A DNA stretch of 38,077 nucleotides, from positions 1-38,077 of the IMG/VR virus record IMGVR_UViG_3300024891_000047; one strand, given 5' to 3'. Within the stretch, counting starts at the first letter, position 1. Every line of letters begins with the position of its first letter. Shown here piece by piece: positions 29,268 through 37,477 of the stretch. The stretch is from a virus. Both the position numbers and the translations under genes were made by a program. Under the pieces are notes generated by a model that did no database searches, had not been told where the DNA came from, and saw only the letters and a list, made by a program, of their open reading frames with translations.

Positions 29268-29564
29268 ATGGCAATTTTAAATCTAAAACACCCGCTCACA
29301 TTCGGCAAAAAAACCATTGCTGAGCTGAGATTCCGCGACTACACCACTGCTGCCGATTACCTCTCTTTCGACAAGCGCGGCGGCGTGGCGCAACGGATTG
29401 CGTTGATTGCCAGTTTGACGGGTACGGATGAGGCATTAATTGAGCAGTTGCATGGCCCCGATTACCGCGCCGCTGAAAAAATTGCTGAGGCGATGTTGGT
29501 TGCTGATGATGCTGAGCCTGAGCAACCTGCCGATGCTAGTCAGGAGGCGGCCGAAAAAAAGTGA
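29268..29564 (+). CDS. Tail assembly chaperone (Mu gp41-like)
   Basis: 98 aa. Phage tail assembly chaperone E/gp41 pattern: AILNLKHPLTFGKKTIAELRFRDYTTAADYLSFD...GGVAQRIALIASLTGTDEALIEQLHGPDYRAAEKIAEAML. It keeps the tape measure soluble before tube polymerisation. It ends in GAA AAA AAG TGA, where a -1 shift continues into 29561-29701. Confidence 0.85.
   Translation: MAILNLKHPLTFGKKTIAELRFRDYTTAADYLSFDKRGGVAQRIALIASLTGTDEALIEQLHGPDYRAAEKIAEAMLVADDAEPEQPADASQEAAEKK
29555..29561 (+). promoter_or_regulatory. Programmed -1 frameshift site
   Basis: Slippery heptamer A AAA AAG in the zero frame, directly before the stop of the chaperone gene. A -1 slip places GTG 29561 next and continues for 46 codons. 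A small stem GTGAT/ATCAC (29561-29565 with 29573-29577) follows. A -1 shift between two tail chaperones is known for Mu, lambda G-T and related phages. Confidence 0.75.
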
Positions 29565-29701
29565 TACGCATCATCACGGCAGTTGGCCTAGTCACAAAGG
29601 TGATGAACCAGCCGCTGCCGGTGGTGAAGGCTCTGCCGTTAACAGAGCTGTTTTTATGGGCGAAACTGGCCGCCAGCATGGATGGTCGAGAGTTCCAATA
29701 A
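29561..29701 (+). CDS. Frameshift extension of tail chaperone (Mu gp42-like part)
   Basis: 46 codons in the -1 frame (VIRIITAVGLVTKVMNQPLP...LFLWAKLAASMDGREFQ). It has no ATG and its beginning is the slippery site, so it should be expressed mainly as an extension giving a product of about 144 aa. A GTG start at 29561 is formally possible. The amphipathic helix with LTELFLWAKLAA is typical for the second chaperone domain. Confidence 0.7.
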   Translation: MIRIITAVGLVTKVMNQPLPVVKALPLTELFLWAKLAASMDGREFQ

Positions 29702-29720
29702 TCCCCAGATGGCCCTCGCG

Positions 29721-29732
29721 GGAAACAGTTCC
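29721..29732. promoter_or_regulatory. Putative late activator site (copy 3, weaker) before tape measure
   Basis: GGAAACAGTTCC, two central differences from copies 1 and 2, inside a larger inverted repeat (CGCGGGAA ... TTCCCGCG). It lies 64 bases before ATG 29797. The spacing agrees with the other sites, but the mismatches and nearby terminator-like hairpin make it the least certain. Confidence 0.4.
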
Positions 29733-29760
29733 CGCGTAACAATTCGCCGCCCAACCCAAT

Positions 29761-29796
29761 AAACTCCGGTTACATCCCAGTCACCGGAGTTTTTTT
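29761..29796 (+). terminator. Terminator-like hairpin covering tape-measure ribosome binding site
   Basis: 10-bp perfect stem AAACTCCGGT (29761-29770) and ACCGGAGTTT (29783-29792), 12-base loop, T run to 29796, then ATG 29797. The only ribosome binding sequence (GGAG, 29786-29789) is inside the stem. It may terminate part of the tail transcript, and in the read-through RNA it would mask the tape-measure start. Confidence 0.7.
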
Positions 29797-31872
29797 ATGT
29801 CTAATGCCGCCGCCGATGTTGAAGTCCGGCTTAAGTTTGTTGATAAGGGCGCAACGTCAGCCATTGCCAAATATGCCAAAGAAGTTGAGAAATCGACTAA
29901 GCAAGCCGAAACCGCCGTTACTCAATCCAATACACGCCAGCGAAATAGTTACGACCGGCTATCACAAGCCCGAGAATCGTTGGGCGTACGCTCAGAAAAG
30001 AAAATCCAATTAGAAATATCAAGAACTGAAAGCGCGTATAAGCGCCTTGAAGCCTCCGGCACCCTAAGCCAAGCTCAGCTGGCCCGCGCTGCCGACAAAA
30101 CCAAAAGCAAAATCACCACGCTGACCAATGAAATGGGCAAGCTGACCCATGAGCAAGAAAAAGCCGCGCGGGCTGCTAAAGAGTTTGAAAAAAACCAAGG
30201 GCGGTTAAGGTTTGGTGCATCTGCAGCGGTGGGTGTGGGCGCAGCGGGTTATGCGCTTAAGGGGCCAATTGGTAAAGCCATGAGCTTTGATGAGATGTTG
30301 GTTAGTATGTCAAATACCGCATTTGCTGAGCGCGATGCACGTGGACGAATTGCCGGCAGCAAAGATCTTGAGTCAGTAATTAACCGGTCTATTGATCTTA
30401 AGCGTGGCGGTGGTGGTACCCGCGATCAAGCCGCCGAAGCATTAAGCGCCATGCTGGGGAAAGGCACGTTAGGTTTTCAACGTTCTATGGATTTTTTACC
30501 AACGGTAATGCGCACGGCAACCGGAGCCAGCGCTAATCCGTTAGATATTGCGGAGCTGTCCAGCGCGTTGTACGGACAAGGCGTCGTCAAGTCGGACCGC
30601 GAATTAAAAACAGCGCTGAATATGATTACCGCATCCGGCCAAGCGGGCGGCTTTGAGATTAAGGATCTATCCAAGCATTTGCCGGGGCAGTTAGCGGTTG
30701 GTAAATCTGCTGGTATGACTGGGTTAGATGGACTGCAAAAGATTTTGACGATGAATCAGGCCGCCGTGCTAACCAGTGCAGGCAATGATGATGCTGGCAA
30801 CAACGTTAAAAACCTGTTGAGTAAGTTGGCATCAAGCGACACAGCAAAAGACTTTGAAAAATCCGGCCGTGGCGATTTAGCGCAATTTTTAGTTAAACAA
30901 CGGTTGAAAGGGATTGATGCAGTTGACGCGTGGCAAAACCTGATCGACAAAGAAGCTGAGAAAAGCCCGGTATTGAAAACCGCTTTAACAAAACTAAAGG
31001 CATCGAAAGATAAGACCGAGCAGGCTTCGCTGATCGAGTCAATATCGCAACTGTCCGAGGGCAATGTAATTGGACAGTTTTTTCAAGATATGCAGGCGCG
31101 CAGCGCATTGTTTGGCATGCGCAATAAGGACGTTGTTGGCCGGGTAGATTCTGCGATCGGTAAAAACCGCACGGAGTTTGGTGCTAACGATGTCAACTGG
31201 GAGACCATGGCGGGTACAACCTCGGCGCAAGTACGCAACGCTGAACAAGAAGCGCAAATCGCTCAAAAAACAGCGATGGACAAGCTCACCCCCACTATCA
31301 GCAAGACCGCCGAGTTATTTACTGATTTAGCACAAAAGTTTCCAGGCATGACCTCGGCTACTATTGCCACTGTGCCACCCCTAATTGCCCTGGCCGGTGC
31401 TGCTGGAGTATCGGCACTGGCGCTGGGTGGTGGGGCTGCAGGTGGGGGTGGTATCGCCGCTAAAGGCGCAAGCATGTTGTCAAAGCTGGGTTCGCGTGGC
31501 AGTTTGTTAGGTGGCGCAGCATTGGCAGGCAGTGTTGCTGTTGACGCGGTTACCGAAAAAGACTCGGCATTAAATCGCTATGGATCGGCAGCCTTGCGCG
31601 GTGCCGGTACCGGGATGTTATTGGGCAGTGTTGTCCCCGGCATTGGTAATGCAACTGGTGCAGCGGTGGGCAGCATTGGCGCATTAATTGCCCAAGCTAT
31701 TACTGATTTTAGTGCTAACAAAACCCCAGAACCGCAGCCACCCACCGAGCTTAATGCAAAATTTGAGTTACTGGCCCCGCCCGGCTTCCAGTTTATCTCC
31801 AAAGGCATGCAAACAACTGGCCCCGGCAATGTCAATGTCAATACCGGCAACGTTTTTAACGGAGCCCCCTAA
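29797..31872 (+). CDS. Tail tape measure protein (Mu gp42-like)
   Basis: 691 aa. N-terminal coiled coil (about 15-145: KGATSAIAKYAKEVEKSTKQAETAV...), then the tape-measure core (FDEMLVSMSNTAFAERDARGR, GGGGTRDQAAEALSAMLGKG, IAELSSALYGQGVVKSDRELKTALNMITASGQAGGFEIKDLSKHLPGQL) and C-terminal hydrophobic, glycine/alanine-rich segments (about 520-560 and 600-640) that can enter the host membrane. Length sets tail length: about 690 residues at 1.5 angstrom gives roughly 100 nm. ATG at 29797 is preceded by the hairpin. Confidence 0.9.
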   Translation: MSNAAADVEVRLKFVDKGATSAIAKYAKEVEKSTKQAETAVTQSNTRQRNSYDRLSQARESLGVRSEKKIQLEISRTESAYKRLEASGTLSQAQLARAADKTKSKITTLTNEMGKLTHEQEKAARAAKEFEKNQGRLRFGASAAVGVGAAGYALKGPIGKAMSFDEMLVSMSNTAFAERDARGRIAGSKDLESVINRSIDLKRGGGGTRDQAAEALSAMLGKGTLGFQRSMDFLPTVMRTATGASANPLDIAELSSALYGQGVVKSDRELKTALNMITASGQAGGFEIKDLSKHLPGQLAVGKSAGMTGLDGLQKILTMNQAAVLTSAGNDDAGNNVKNLLSKLASSDTAKDFEKSGRGDLAQFLVKQRLKGIDAVDAWQNLIDKEAEKSPVLKTALTKLKASKDKTEQASLIESISQLSEGNVIGQFFQDMQARSALFGMRNKDVVGRVDSAIGKNRTEFGANDVNWETMAGTTSAQVRNAEQEAQIAQKTAMDKLTPTISKTAELFTDLAQKFPGMTSATIATVPPLIALAGAAGVSALALGGGAAGGGGIAAKGASMLSKLGSRGSLLGGAALAGSVAVDAVTEKDSALNRYGSAALRGAGTGMLLGSVVPGIGNATGAAVGSIGALIAQAITDFSANKTPEPQPPTELNAKFELLAPPGFQFISKGMQTTGPGNVNVNTGNVFNGAP

Positions 31873-33032
31873 TGGCTGAGCAAACTTATCAAGACCGCTG
31901 GGCTACTGCCTCGTTCCGGGGCTTTGAATTTCGCACTGACAGCCATGATGCCAAGTACGGCCGCCGTTTAGTCGTCCATGAATACCCAGGGGCAGAAGAG
32001 CCGCGGGTTGAAGACATGGGCGGCAAGGCCCGCGAGTATCAACTGACCGCCTATTTTACCGGCCCGCAGTATGACCTGGAGTGCAATGGGCTTTTAGCCA
32101 AGCTGAATGAATCCGGCCCGACTTGGCTCACGCATCCCTGGTTGGGACAGTTGTGGGTGCGCGCTCAGCAATGGTCTCGGACTGAGTCCAGCGATAAAAA
32201 CGGCTATTGCACGCTGTCGATTATGTTTGTACCCGGCGGCGAGCAGCCGTTTGGCGCTGAGCCCGATAAGGTAGATGTCGCATTTGATCGCTCGCACACC
32301 TTAGGCGATGCCGCTGAGGATGATTTTGACCCCGAAGCGATGAATGAAGATGGCATGACCGCGTTTATTGCCGCCGTGCAAAGCCAGCTGGAGGTAGTAC
32401 GCACGGTGATTGCCTTAGCCAGTTTGCCGCTGACCTATGCCCAGCAAATCATGGGGGTGATTGCCGGCATTAAAGGCGATATCGGCACACTAATGGGCAT
32501 GCCGGGCGCGTATGCCAATGCACTACGTGGGCTGATGAATAGCTTTGGTGCCAGTGCTGACCATGTTGATGTTGCCGATACCGACCGGCCGCGCGTGGTG
32601 TCACGGCTATGCACGCTGGCCGTGACGAATAACGCCGTTACAACTGGGCTAACTGATGGTGCAGTAAGGCGCAATTTACAACAACAATCTGTTTTGCAAA
32701 GCCGCTTGTTAGTGATGGCTGCGGCGCAAGTGGCGTTGACCGATTACCGCTCCGAGGCGGATAGAGACGCGGCCCTGGCCAGTGTGGATGCCGCTTTTGA
32801 GTCGTTGCTGCCCAGTCTGCCCGACGTGGTGTTTCAGGCGGCTGTGGATGCCCGCGCCGCGTTGCGTGAGGCGCTATTGGCGCAAGATTTAAAACCGGCG
32901 GTAGTGCGCGATGTGATTAACCCAATGCCTGCTACGCTGTTGGCGCATTTGCTGGAGGTTGATGAGGCGGTGTTATTGGCCCGTAACGCCGTGCGGCACC
33001 CTTTGTTTATGCAGGGGCGCGTCAATGGTTGA
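31872..33032 (+). CDS. N: DNA circularisation/baseplate protein N (Mu gp43-like)
   Basis: 386 aa. N-terminal DNA-circulation family pattern (QDRWATASFRGFEFRTDSHDAKYGRRLVVHEYPG...VEDMGGKAREYQLTAYFTG...NESGPTWLTHPWLGQLWVRAQQW). The C-terminal half is helical. In contractile phages this protein forms part of the baseplate hub/inner tail end despite its name. It starts one base into the tape-measure stop. Confidence 0.9.
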   Translation: MAEQTYQDRWATASFRGFEFRTDSHDAKYGRRLVVHEYPGAEEPRVEDMGGKAREYQLTAYFTGPQYDLECNGLLAKLNESGPTWLTHPWLGQLWVRAQQWSRTESSDKNGYCTLSIMFVPGGEQPFGAEPDKVDVAFDRSHTLGDAAEDDFDPEAMNEDGMTAFIAAVQSQLEVVRTVIALASLPLTYAQQIMGVIAGIKGDIGTLMGMPGAYANALRGLMNSFGASADHVDVADTDRPRVVSRLCTLAVTNNAVTTGLTDGAVRRNLQQQSVLQSRLLVMAAAQVALTDYRSEADRDAALASVDAAFESLLPSLPDVVFQAAVDARAALREALLAQDLKPAVVRDVINPMPATLLAHLLEVDEAVLLARNAVRHPLFMQGRVNG

Positions 33033-34035
33033 GTTACGGTTTGATGGCAAACGCTATGGGTATTGGCAAAAAGTGTCAATTAGTGAGTCGGTTGATGATA
33101 TGAGCGCAACGGTTCGGCTGTCGATTACCCGCCCTGGTACCGGTGAGTCATTGGGGTTGTCAGCCAGCACCGTCGTTGAGGTATTGATTGATGGCTTGTT
33201 AGTGGCCACTGTGCGGCCCGATGTGGTGCGCCGGTCGGTTGATGCTAATAGCCATACGATTAGCATTGATGCGCGCTCGTTGGCCCGCGAGTTGGTGGAT
33301 AGCCAGTATTCGGTCACGCTGTCCGGATTAAAACTGGGTGAGATTGCAAACAAGCTTTGTAGCACGTTTAAAGTGCCTATAAAGATCGTTGGTGACACAG
33401 CAGTTGTACCTGATTTTGCCATGCAATCCGAAGCCCCGGCCAATGCATTGATCAATGCCGCGCGAGCTGCAAATATGCTATTGCATCCCTCGCCAGATGG
33501 CGGACTGGTATTAACGCCGCCGACCAACGCCGCGCCGGTCGCTACTCTTATCTATGGCGTGCACATCAAGCGTTATGACGTGGTTGACGAGTTTAAGCTC
33601 AGGCACTCGGAGTATTGGGTAAAAGGCTACGACTACGAAAACGACGCAGCTATCAATGGCAAAGTAAAAGACGGCGGCATTACCCATTATCGCCCGATGC
33701 AGATTGTTGCTGACCGTTACGGCCAAGGCCAGGGCGGCAGTGATCGGCGCGCGTTGCTGGAGCGTAATCGCCGTCTGGCCAGAGCGCATCGCATCGAGCT
33801 GGACGTGGTCGGCTGGACCCATGCGGGCGGCTTGTGGGCGATTAATACTCAGGTGCGGGTGATTATTCCGGAGGAAGGCATCGACGGTGTGTTTTTGATC
33901 GGCGAGCGTAGCTTTACCCAGGACGACCATAACGGCACGACCACCCAATTGCAGGTAATGCACCGCCAGGCGTTTGAAGGCGATGCTAAAAAAACCGGCA
34001 AAAAAGGCGTCAGCAAAAAGAAGGTAAAAAAATGA
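33025..34035 (+). CDS. P: Baseplate hub protein P (Mu gp44-like)
   Basis: 336 aa from ATG 33025, overlapping the N stop as ATGGTTGA. gp44/gp27-like hub fold: VELRFDGKRYGYWQKVSISESVDDMSATVRLSITRPG, HTISIDARSLARELVDSQYS, LRHSEYWVKGYD, VVGWTHAGGLWAINTQVRVIIPEEGIDGVFLIGERSFTQDD. Lysine-rich end (KKTGKKGVSKKKVKK). Connects tube and spike. Confidence 0.9.
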   Translation: MVELRFDGKRYGYWQKVSISESVDDMSATVRLSITRPGTGESLGLSASTVVEVLIDGLLVATVRPDVVRRSVDANSHTISIDARSLARELVDSQYSVTLSGLKLGEIANKLCSTFKVPIKIVGDTAVVPDFAMQSEAPANALINAARAANMLLHPSPDGGLVLTPPTNAAPVATLIYGVHIKRYDVVDEFKLRHSEYWVKGYDYENDAAINGKVKDGGITHYRPMQIVADRYGQGQGGSDRRALLERNRRLARAHRIELDVVGWTHAGGLWAINTQVRVIIPEEGIDGVFLIGERSFTQDDHNGTTTQLQVMHRQAFEGDAKKTGKKGVSKKKVKK

Positions 34036-34526
34036 AACAGATCTGGAACCGGCTGCAATTGATGATCGGCCACGGTGTGGCCACGTTGGTAAGCGCTGAT
34101 AAATTGCAGGTAAAGGTGCTGGATGGCGAGGTGCTTAATAACGTGCGCCGGGTTGAGCCCTATGGGTTTAGCAGCCGACCGCTGGCGGGTTGCCAGGCGT
34201 ATATCGTCTTTCCGTCCGGTGATCGCTCGTATGGTGTGGCACTGGTGGTAGGCGATAAGCAATATCAAATGGACCTGGTTGGCGGCGAAGTGGCGCTGCA
34301 TGATGACCAGGGCAACTATGTGGCCATCAAGCGTGATGGCAATATTGAGGTTAAAGCCAGCACGAAAGTGCTGATTGATAGCCCCCTGGTCGAGACTAAA
34401 CAAAACCTAAAAGTCGGGGGTGACGTTGAGATTGTCGGCGGTTTGACGGTCAACGGTAAAAACGTCAGTGATACCCATACCCACACCAGCGCGGCGGCTG
34501 GCTCACCTACCAGCGGGGTTAATTAA
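34032..34526 (+). CDS. V: Baseplate spike protein V (Mu gp45-like)
   Basis: 164 aa. OB-fold N-terminal region (WNRLQLMIGHGVATLVSADKLQVKVLDGEVLNNVRRVEPYGFSSRPLAGCQAYIVFPSGDRSYGVALVVGDKQY) and a triple-strand beta-helix (AIKRDGNIEVKASTKVLIDSPLVETKQNLKVGGDVEIVGGLTVNGK). The tip ends in DTHTHTSAAAGSPTSG: the HxH motif known to hold an iron ion at the spike apex. It punctures the outer membrane. Confidence 0.92.
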   Translation: MKQIWNRLQLMIGHGVATLVSADKLQVKVLDGEVLNNVRRVEPYGFSSRPLAGCQAYIVFPSGDRSYGVALVVGDKQYQMDLVGGEVALHDDQGNYVAIKRDGNIEVKASTKVLIDSPLVETKQNLKVGGDVEIVGGLTVNGKNVSDTHTHTSAAAGSPTSGVN

Positions 34527-34930
34527 TGTTGAATTTAGTGCAAATTGATAACGGCGTGTTTGACCTGGTGTTTGCTGATCCTGCGCAAACCGACACCGAT
34601 GCTGCTGTGGCCACTCTTATATATACAGTGCTGTTTACCGATGCCGAGGCACCTATCAACCGAGCCCCGGACCGATTTACCCGGCGCGGCTGGTGGGCGA
34701 ATGCTGACGCGGGCAGCGGTATTTGGCATGTGCGCAGACAAGGCTTAAGCCCGGCCGCACGGCGTGAGGCACTAAACATGGTGCAACAAGCGCTGCAAAG
34801 CCATAGCCCGGCGGTATCTGAGGTAGTTGTATCAGAGCGAATCGCGCCGCCGGGAAGTGTTTCCAGTCTGTTTATAGACATCGCTGGCTTGCACAATGGC
34901 ACAAATTTTTTATTCAGCACGGCATTATGA
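34526..34930 (+). CDS. Baseplate protein gp46-like
   Basis: 134 aa. GP46 family pattern with early LVQIDNGVFDLVFAD and FTRRGWWANADAGSGIWHVRRQGLSP. It is the wedge-associated W-type protein (related to T4 gp25). One-base overlap with the spike gene and ATGA overlap with gp47. A degenerate late-activator site lies inside its 3' end. Confidence 0.88.
   Translation: MLNLVQIDNGVFDLVFADPAQTDTDAAVATLIYTVLFTDAEAPINRAPDRFTRRGWWANADAGSGIWHVRRQGLSPAARREALNMVQQALQSHSPAVSEVVVSERIAPPGSVSSLFIDIAGLHNGTNFLFSTAL
34853..34864. promoter_or_regulatory. Putative late activator site (copy 4) before baseplate J gene
   Basis: GGAAGTGTTTCC, two central differences from copies 1 and 2, with shared flanks (CCGG before, CAGT after the TTCC, here TTCCAGTC). 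It lies 62 bases before ATG 34927, inside the gp46 gene. TATAGA at 34873-34878 could be a -10. It may give an extra internal late promoter for baseplate and fibre genes. Confidence 0.45.
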
Positions 34931-35973
34931 CTATTTACGCCCGCCCATCTTACGACGCATTAAAAACGCGCATTGAAACTGATCTGGCTGCTATGCCAGC
35001 GGTATTGCGCGGCCCGTTGTCTGCAGCATGGGCGCGGGCGTGTCACGGTCAGCATGGTTATTTAGAGTGGATTGATGCCCAGTGCAGCCCGCTGACCTGC
35101 GAGCTGGAGCGGTTGTTTGATTGGGCGGCATTATATGGTGTGGATCGATTAGCGCCCTCATTGGCCAGCGGCGTGGTGTTGGCTACCGGTACTGCAGGGA
35201 CTGACCTGCTGGCTAATACACTATTGCGCGGCCAAAACGGGTTGGATTACACGGTATTGGCAGCGGTAACGCTGGGCGCGGGGGCGACATCGGTCACTGT
35301 GCGCAGCGTGTCCACCGGTGCTGCAGGTAATTTGCTGGCAGGCCAGACGTTAACCCTGGTTGATCCAGTGCTTGGTGTTACCAGCACGTTGACTGTTGAT
35401 GCAGCCGGATTAACCGGCGGCGCAGCGGAAGAGACGCTGGAAGCATGGAGGGTGCGCGTGGCCGATGAGTGGCGTGTGATGGTAGTGCGGGGCGGTCGCT
35501 CCGGCAAACCAGAAGATTATCGTTTTTGGGCGCAAAGTGCTCATCCGTCAGTCACTGGTGCATTAGTGCAGCCGCATGTTTTAGGATTGGGCACGGTAGT
35601 TGTGCGGCCAATCTGCAACGGTTTAACTGATCGTTTGCCAACACCTGCGGTATTAGCGGCTGTGGCAAGTTATTTTAATGGCATTGCCCCGGCCACGGCC
35701 GACTGGCGCGTCACTAGCCCGTTATTAAAAGCCGTCAATATTATGATTGCGTTGTTGCCCGGCTTTGATAGCGGCGCTAATCGCGTGGCTATTGCAGCGG
35801 CGCTGCAGGCGTTGGTGTTATCTGAGACAACAGAGACGGCAGTGCTGACCATGGCAGAGATTGATGCCGCCATTGCCACAGTTACCCAGCAATATACCCG
35901 CCTGTTACCGCTGGCCAGCATCGCGGTTGGCCCCGGTGAGATTTTTGTTTTAAATCCGGTGCAGTGGTCATGA
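34927..35973 (+). CDS. Baseplate J protein (Mu gp47-like)
   Basis: 348 aa. Baseplate_J pattern: CELERLFDWAALYGVDRLAPSLASGVVLATGTAGTDLLANTLLRGQNGLDYTVLAAVTLGAGATSVTVRSVSTGAAGNLLAGQTLTLV, AEETLEAWRVRVADEWR, GGRSGKPEDYRFWAQSAHPSV and EIDAAIATVTQQYTRLLPLASIAVGPGEIFVL. It is the structural core of the baseplate wedge (T4 gp6-like). Confidence 0.92.
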   Translation: MTIYARPSYDALKTRIETDLAAMPAVLRGPLSAAWARACHGQHGYLEWIDAQCSPLTCELERLFDWAALYGVDRLAPSLASGVVLATGTAGTDLLANTLLRGQNGLDYTVLAAVTLGAGATSVTVRSVSTGAAGNLLAGQTLTLVDPVLGVTSTLTVDAAGLTGGAAEETLEAWRVRVADEWRVMVVRGGRSGKPEDYRFWAQSAHPSVTGALVQPHVLGLGTVVVRPICNGLTDRLPTPAVLAAVASYFNGIAPATADWRVTSPLLKAVNIMIALLPGFDSGANRVAIAAALQALVLSETTETAVLTMAEIDAAIATVTQQYTRLLPLASIAVGPGEIFVLNPVQWS

Positions 35974-36551
35974 TGCAGATCAATCCGCATGATGCCAATG
36001 ACTATGCCCGCGCCATCAAAGCCCTGTTACCGCCGGGTGCGGCTTGGGATTGGCCGGATGGTGGTGTTGGTTTTGCGATGCTTGAAGGTACTGCACAAGA
36101 GCTGGCTCGCGTTGATGCTGCCACACAGGCTGTTTTAGATAATGCCATCGAAACCCATCGTCCAACTATTGCCAACTGGCATATCAGTACCTATCGGCAA
36201 GTGGCCAATCAAGCGGTTGCGGGCATTGCTGAGGCGATGCCCCGCCAGATGTGCGCGGTAGGTAGCCGCATTGGCGTGCGATTGTGGAGCAGTGCCGCGC
36301 CGACATTAAATTTTCCGGTCCCCCTGGTGCAGGTTGATCATTTGGTGGGGCCGTTTCGGGTAGGCAGTACGGTGGGGAGCAGTTTGTTTAGCTCGCGGAG
36401 CCGTTATATTTTACGAGTGCGTTATTACCGGTCTGTAGTGCCTCCCCATCTGTTGTGGGCGGCACTTAAGGCGTTTAAACAAGCGCATGTTTATTTATGG
36501 TTTGAGGACATCACCGGCAGCGGTGGAGAGGTTAACTATGCACAAAATTGA
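35970..36551 (+). CDS. Baseplate protein gp48-like (DUF2313)
   Basis: 193 aa from ATG 35970 (ATGATG, overlapping the gp47 stop). DUF2313 pattern: ANDYARAIKALLPPGAAWDW, EGTAQELARVDAATQAVLD, THRPTIANWH and PHLLWAALKAFKQAHVYLWFE. Links baseplate wedges to fibres (Mu gp48, P2 gpI-like). Its end overlaps the fibre gene by 14 bases. Confidence 0.88.
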   Translation: MMQINPHDANDYARAIKALLPPGAAWDWPDGGVGFAMLEGTAQELARVDAATQAVLDNAIETHRPTIANWHISTYRQVANQAVAGIAEAMPRQMCAVGSRIGVRLWSSAAPTLNFPVPLVQVDHLVGPFRVGSTVGSSLFSSRSRYILRVRYYRSVVPPHLLWAALKAFKQAHVYLWFEDITGSGGEVNYAQN

Positions 36552-37476
36552 CGGCGCGGGGCATCTCGGGCACATGTTTGTAATGGAGGATGCGCTGATA
36601 AATCGCCCCCCCACTGAGATTACCGCAGATTTTATGAACGCCTTGCAGATGGAGTTAAGTAACGTCATCGAGTGGGCGGGTTTAGAGCTGAGTAAAGCAG
36701 ATAACGGCCAGTTGCTACAGGCATTACAGGCCAAATTTGCATCGATAAACCCGGCCGGTGACTATGCGACTAAAACAGCTGTGCAGTTTGATGATTATAA
36801 AATTGCTGATGCCAGTGTTGTGGGTTCAGCCAATGCGATCGTCGCTGGGTTTTTTCCTGCTATTACTGATTTGGCGTCCTCGCATGGCATGGTGTTGTAT
36901 GTGCGCTGCTTGGCTGATAACACCATAACGACACCCACATTTACACCTAATAACGGCATTATTGCTGCTAAAACAATCGTCAAAGGCAATAACCTACCAT
37001 TGGCAGCTGGTGATATTGCTGGGGCGGGCTATTGGGCATCGTTGCAGTATGATTTAACGCTGGATAAGTGGGTTTTAAAAAATCCGGCTAAAGGGCTAGA
37101 CCCTATGTCGTATGCGTCAATTGCTGAGGCTCAAGATTTAACATCAACAACAAAAATTATTACTCCACAAACTCTTCTTCTCGCTTTTCAAGGGGTCAAC
37201 CGCAGTCCGGTGGCAAATGGATCGCAGCTCCTTCCTGGTGGATTTATTTTAAAGTGGGGCATAACGTCGCCGGTAATAACTAATACCGATTTTTACGTTA
37301 CGTTCCCAATAGCGTTCCCAGCGTATTGTTTTCATGCAAATTTTATCGCTACAGCAAAAGATGGTACGGCCGCACAAAATAACCCATCAGTTCCTGCTAT
37401 TTCTGCCGGTGGTTTTACTGGTTATTGTTCTCGATCTATCACATCAACTTTTTTTTGGTTTGCCTTAGGTTACTAA
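36538..37476 (+). CDS. Tail fibre protein
   Basis: 312 aa from ATG 36538 with GGAGAG upstream. N-terminal baseplate-attachment part (MHKIDGAGHLGHMFVMEDALINRPPTEITADFMNALQMEL), ATKTAVQFDDYKIADASVV, and a C-terminal tip of the gp53-like type (LLPGGFILKWG...TNTDFYVTFPIAFPAYCFHANFIATA...FFWFALGY). The last 110 codons are more AT-rich than the front part, as is common when fibre tips are exchanged between phages. The tip binds the host receptor. Confidence 0.85.
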   Translation: MHKIDGAGHLGHMFVMEDALINRPPTEITADFMNALQMELSNVIEWAGLELSKADNGQLLQALQAKFASINPAGDYATKTAVQFDDYKIADASVVGSANAIVAGFFPAITDLASSHGMVLYVRCLADNTITTPTFTPNNGIIAAKTIVKGNNLPLAAGDIAGAGYWASLQYDLTLDKWVLKNPAKGLDPMSYASIAEAQDLTSTTKIITPQTLLLAFQGVNRSPVANGSQLLPGGFILKWGITSPVITNTDFYVTFPIAFPAYCFHANFIATAKDGTAAQNNPSVPAISAGGFTGYCSRSITSTFFWFALGY

Positions 37477-37477
37477 T

